Below, piece after piece: positions 35,229 through 38,138 of a stretch of DNA of 38,138 bases. Both the position numbers and the translations under genes were made by a program. Position 1 is the stretch's first letter, and each line of letters opens with the position of its first letter. The notes under the pieces are model-generated. The model was not told where the DNA came from. It did not search any database and saw only the letters and a program-made list of their open reading frames with translations. The stretch lies in contig RPFO01001709.1 in NCBI GenBank assembly GCA_009746045.1, positions 1 to 38,138 on the forward strand, written 5' to 3'. Source of the stretch: Mesostigma viride (lineage: Eukaryota > Streptophyta > Mesostigmatophyceae > Mesostigmatales > Mesostigmataceae).

Positions 35229-35726
35229 ATGCCGAGTAACGTGGAGATTTTACTGATTTTTTCTCTGTTGCAAATACTCGTCTATGGCGTGTGGTGGGGA
35301 GGAGTCTTGTTAAAGGACGTCGGGAAACCGAGCACCGTAAAAGCCATGTTGGCTTCTGCGGGCTCTGCGCAAGGCTTGTTGGTACTGGCTTTTGTGGCCT
35401 TTTTAACGAGTATGTGGCTCAAGCCTAATATGAACCCTTTGTTCGGATATTCCTGGCTTAAGGTAATACTAGGTTTCCAAGGCGCTGCCGCCTTGTTGTG
35501 GTTGCTATGGGGCCTGTTGAAGAAGTTCGGGGTAAACCGCGGATTGGTGAAGCAAGACGTGACACGTTCCTTGCTAATGACCGCGGGGCTCGTGCAGGGC
35601 CTCTCGACCCTTTTCTTCGTTTTATTTATAGTGGACAGTATCCTTTGGCCTGGACGAAGAAAGCTTGCCTGGAACGCGATGGTCCCACCCACTTTTAACA
35701 TGGGATACGCCGCACAGGCTGCTTAA
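35229..35726 (+). CDS. Intron-3 nested four-TM membrane protein
   Basis: 165 residues with four clear hydrophobic helices: about 6-27 (ILLIFSLLQILVYGVWWGG), 48-65 (GLLVLAFVAFLTSMWL), 75-97 (LKVILGFQGAAALLWLLWGL) and 112-136 (LMTAGLVQGLSTLFFVLFI). Loops are short and basic. CATATAATACG lies 3-13 nt upstream of the ATG. The sequence is less GC-rich than the RNR exons. The internal similarity of helices 1-2 and 3-4 (G-x2-Q-G-L) hints at a duplicated hairpin. Family not recognised; an envelope protein or channel is possible. Confidence 0.75.
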   Translation: MPSNVEILLIFSLLQILVYGVWWGGVLLKDVGKPSTVKAMLASAGSAQGLLVLAFVAFLTSMWLKPNMNPLFGYSWLKVILGFQGAAALLWLLWGLLKKFGVNRGLVKQDVTRSLLMTAGLVQGLSTLFFVLFIVDSILWPGRRKLAWNAMVPPTFNMGYAAQAA

Positions 35727-36362
35727 GGTCTCCTCCTCGAGTGCACCCCGCAACGTCCTCTCCCGTACGCGCACCGGTTGCGGCACGTCGTCCCACTCCG
35801 CGTCCGAACGCCGCACCGCTTTGAAACCGCTGCCTGCCTCGCCTCGTGTTGCCGTCTGGCCGTGTCCCATCTGTCGAGCCTGGCCGCGTGGTCGGCCAAC
35901 AGAGTGTCGTTGTCGATGCGCTCTAGTCGCCCCTGTTGTGCGATGATATTGCGCAATTCTTGTTCCTTCATTTGTTCTGATCGAACAGGTCATCTTGTCG
36001 ACGGATCAGTGGCCTTGATCTGGCTGCGGCCTCGCGAACCAGACCGTCCCATCTCTCTCTCTCCGCGGTGCCAGGCGGCGGGGGGGGGGTTGTGGTCTGT
36101 GGATCAATTGGAGTTGACCGTCCACTCGTGTCAATTCCTGGCCATTTTCGAAGATCTCACGGGACACGCGTTGTTTATCTGCCACCTTTTCATCGATTTT
36201 TTTGCGTTTAATGCCCGCCAACCCATCCCCCACGGTTCTTTCCCTGTCGAAGAACGGCGCCTCTCCTCTCTCCGCGATCACCTTCGCGATCTCTAGAGGC
36301 AGTTGAAGAGTGTCAAATTCATTCGCGCGTACGGAATGGGGCGCACCTGACCAATCCCGCAC
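35723..36362 (-). CDS. Intron-3 nested Cys/His zinc-motif protein (two frame breaks)
   Basis: The 3' frame (35971-35723) ends with R-C-G-V-R-T-R-S-G-T-T-C and C-G-V-H-S, the zinc motif placed at the C terminus here, preceded by a charged helix. The upstream frame (36362-36006) is also protein-like (PLEIAKVIAERGEAPFFDRER, then KRKKIDEKV). A lost C in the long C run near 36080 and a lost A near 35970 would join them into one protein of about 210 residues. The start is unclear: no ATG in frame near 36362 (GTG there), and a GTATAC box lies at about 36390. It is antisense to RNR. Confidence 0.6.
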
Positions 36363-36423
36363 CGGATCTCCTCCGCGGTCGGGGCATTGTATACCACTTG
36401 CGCACTTTTTTTTTTCCGCGCAG

Positions 36424-37396
36424 TGAGATCCTGCTCGCCAACAAGTCGTTTTGTAATTTGACCGAGGTCAACCTGGCCGCCTTCCACGAGGGCAACAAGT
36501 CCGGCCTCGAGAGGGCGCTCGTCTTGGCCGCGCGCATGAACTACCGCCAGACGCTCGTCGACCTCAGGGACGAGATCCTACAAGAGGCGTGGCATCTCAA
36601 CAACGAGTTCCTGCACCTGTGCGGCGTCGGCCTCACCGGCATCGTGGCCAGGTCCGACCTGCAGGACTACGACTACCGCCGCATGAAGAACGTGGCCGTC
36701 TCCGCGGCCTACGAGATGGCCAAGAGTCTCGGGAAGCCCCTGCCCAAGAACGTCACCTGCATCAAGCCCAGCGGCACGCTGTCCAAGATCATGAGCACCA
36801 GGGAGTGGGGGAGGTCCCGGAGGCGTCCACAAGCCCATGGGCAGGTACATCCTCAACAACATCACCTACTCCAAGCACGACCCCCTCGTGCAGAGGTTCA
36901 GGGACGCCGGCTACAAGGTGGCGGACAAGCCCTACGAGCAGGATTCCGTCCTGGTGACCTTCCCCGTCACCTACGCCAGCGTCCCCTTCACCAAAAAGAC
37001 CGTCACGAGGAAGGACGGCACCACCGAGGAGGTGGAGGTCAACACCGAATCCGCCGTGGCGCAACTCGAGCGCTACAAGAACCTCATGTCCAACTGGTGC
37101 GACCAGAACGTCTCGTGCACGGTGTCGTACGATCCACCGAGATCCCCGCCATCCTGGACTGGTTCCAGAAGAACTGGGACCTCTACGTGGGCGTGTCCTT
37201 CCTGCTGAGGTGCGACCCCACCAAGAACGCAGCGGACCTGGGGTACAGCTACCTCCCCCAGGAGGTGGTCACCGAGGATGTCATGAGGAGGTACCGCAAC
37301 AAGCTGACCCCGGTGGACTACGCGGGCATCGTGCACGTCGACGTGGACGAGGCGAAACTAGCCGGGGACTGCCCCGGGCGCCTGTCCCGTGCGTGA
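36424..37396 (+). CDS. nrdJ: Class II ribonucleotide reductase, exon 4 (frame breaks)
   Basis: Starts EILLANKSFCNLTEVNLAAF; the Cys of SFCNL is 11 residues after the radical Cys, the known spacing of the redox pair partner. Then WHLNNEFL..CGVGLTGI, CIKPSGTLSKIMSTREWG, the next frame with HKPMGRYI, NWCDQNVSCTVSYD, and again the first frame with WDLYVGVSFLLR, LGYSYLPQEVVT. Two lost bases near 36805-36825 and one near 37130 explain the breaks. The raw end reads DCPGRLSRA; one more missing G at 37376 would give the C-P-G-G-A-C dithiol pair expected at the C terminus, so the true stop may lie slightly downstream. Confidence 0.88.
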
Positions 37397-37425
37397 TCAC
37401 GACACGGGGGCATACGAATACGCCA

Positions 37426-38008
37426 TCAGTGGGGGGGGGGGCGGGGCGCGGGGGCGGGACTGCCAACGCCGGCCCGGCGCATCAGGTAGTACGCGACGGC
37501 CAGGATCAGGGCCAGGATCGCGACGAACACGATTACGGATACAAGGGGCGAATACCCGTCCTCATCCTTCGGCTTTTTCGCGGTCCCGAACCCCGGGAGC
37601 CCCGCGGCGGTCGCGTCCTCCGGCGTCCCCGTCCAATCGTCCGTCCACGTGTCCTGGGCCGCGCCGACCTTGCTGCGGATCCGAACAGATTTCCAAGCGC
37701 CGCGAACACGCCGAAGCTGACGGCGGACATCCCCACGTTCTTCGCGAGGGACCCCGCCAACGAGCTCTTCTTTGCCGCAGCCCCTGCGGCGTCCGCAAGC
37801 CTGCCAGTCCTCGCTAGGTCATCCACATATTGGGATGGAAAACCATCACCGTACCTGGAACGGTGTTTTTACCTATTATAGCGACATCATCACCTGACTT
37901 TACGACATTGCTGCCTCCTGCTTTAGCGAAATTGCTACCTTTCTAGTAGTGATATTGGAAACTGATTTAGCCAATTGTCCAACTTTGCAAAAAGGCCTGC
38001 GAACTCAT
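37426..38008 (-). CDS. Membrane protein with C-terminal TM helix (frame breaks)
   Basis: Pieces in different frames read as one protein: ATG 38008 (MSSQAFLQSW), then KAGGSNVVKSGDDVAIIG and VPGTVMVFHP, then DDLARTGRLADAAGAAAKKSS with FGVFAALGNLF, then DEDGYSPLVSVIVFVAILALILAVAYYL, a clear TM helix, and a Pro-rich tail ending at TGA 37426-37428. At least three breaks are needed, more than elsewhere, so decay is possible too. TTATAATAAA lies about 16 nt upstream of the ATG. It is convergent with the end of the RNR gene. Likely a virion membrane protein. Confidence 0.5.
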
Positions 38009-38045
38009 GCCTGCGATTCTCAGTTTATTATAAGAAATAAATGCG

Positions 38046-38138
38046 TCATGCCTTAATGCGACGACACGCCCACGCCCCGTGGTCCTTCCAAACCTCGAGC
38101 ACGTCGGGGCAGACCATGTGAAGAATCTGCCCCCCCGC
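38046..38138 (-). CDS. 3' end of a gene cut by the window end
   Basis: A minus-strand frame open to the window edge ends with LEVWKDHGAWACRRIKA and a TGA at 38046-38048. Only about 30 residues are visible, too few for a family. The AT-rich spacer to the next ATG (38009-38045) fits a gene boundary. Confidence 0.45.
   Translation of the reverse strand, partial: AGGQILHMVCPDVLEVWKDHGAWACRRIKA

Larger units (their letters stand above)
35173..36423 (+). other. RNR intron 3 (1251 nt) with nested genes, splitting the active site
   Basis: Donor GTATCT at 35173; acceptor is a T11 tract then CCGCGCAG ending at 36423. It separates the radical Cys from the Glu of the N-P-C-x-E motif. It holds a plus-strand four-TM gene (35229-35726) and a minus-strand zinc-motif gene (35723-36362), which overlap by 4 nt at their 3' ends. 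Confidence 0.85.

Noticed and set aside
21731-36423. Inteins or group I/II introns in the RNR gene
   Set aside because: The inserts contain stops in the RNR frame and no intein or LAGLIDADG motifs. I see no group I or II core; the borders are GT...AG with pyrimidine tracts.

Overview
The window looks like part of a large, GC-rich double-stranded DNA virus of the Nucleocytoviricota (giant viruses of protists), either as a viral contig or as a copy integrated in a eukaryotic genome. The viral signature genes are a poxvirus A22-type Holliday junction resolvase, a YqaJ-type exonuclease, an archaeo-eukaryotic primase with a UL52-like zinc knuckle, a KilA-N protein with two Bro/KilA-like relatives, a DUF5832-like protein, an mRNA-capping-like nucleotidyltransferase fold, a tRNA-Ile(UAU) and many small membrane proteins. 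Genes are densely packed on both strands. Many start codons have a TATAC/TATA-type box about 10-30 nt upstream.

Layout. 0-5 kb: tail of an unknown gene, then a 1523-residue adhesin-like protein with six bacterial-type Ig-like repeats and two LamG-like domains. 5-10.4 kb: Bro-like and KilA-N proteins, tRNA-Ile, a zinc-motif protein, a coiled-coil protein, a small membrane protein and a DUF5832-like protein. 10.4-13.3 kb: YqaJ exonuclease split by an 832-bp palindromic repeat array, then the Holliday junction resolvase and an unknown protein. 13.4-16.7 kb: second Bro-like protein, a Vsr-like nuclease-fold protein, another zinc-motif protein, small proteins and a SLATT-type two-TM protein. 16.7-19.5 kb: PduO-type cobalamin adenosyltransferase, primase and degenerate capping-like protein. 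19.6-21.3 kb: a conserved-looking viral protein and small membrane proteins.

21.36-37.4 kb holds the most unusual object: an adenosylcobalamin-dependent (class II) ribonucleotide reductase in four exons. Its three interruptions have GT...AG borders with pyrimidine-rich acceptors and fall inside three of the most conserved RNR motifs; the third splits the active-site N-P-C-x-E motif. Each intron carries genes of its own: one antisense member of a small Cys/His zinc-motif family plus one small multi-TM membrane protein. The adenosyltransferase 4 kb upstream would make the cofactor this enzyme needs, so the region reads as a B12-dependent deoxynucleotide supply module.

Intron 2 has grown to 12 kb because an 11.1-kb Ty3/gypsy-type retrotransposon on the minus strand inserted into the last codons of the nested membrane-protein gene, leaving a 4-bp TGTC duplication. 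The element encodes Gag, an aspartic protease fused to a DNMT3-like cytosine methyltransferase, RT-RNaseH-integrase and a PHD finger. Its 1252-bp repeats look identical, so it is young. Its ends are not those of a normal LTR element: in coding order the layout is B-internal-A-B-A, like split direct repeats or an integrated two-LTR circle.

Many genes carry single-base frame breaks. Wherever I could read the direction, it fits loss of one base, usually in a homopolymer. That points to sequencing error more than to gene decay, so several genes are annotated across such breaks. Functional calls come from reading motifs; no database search was run.
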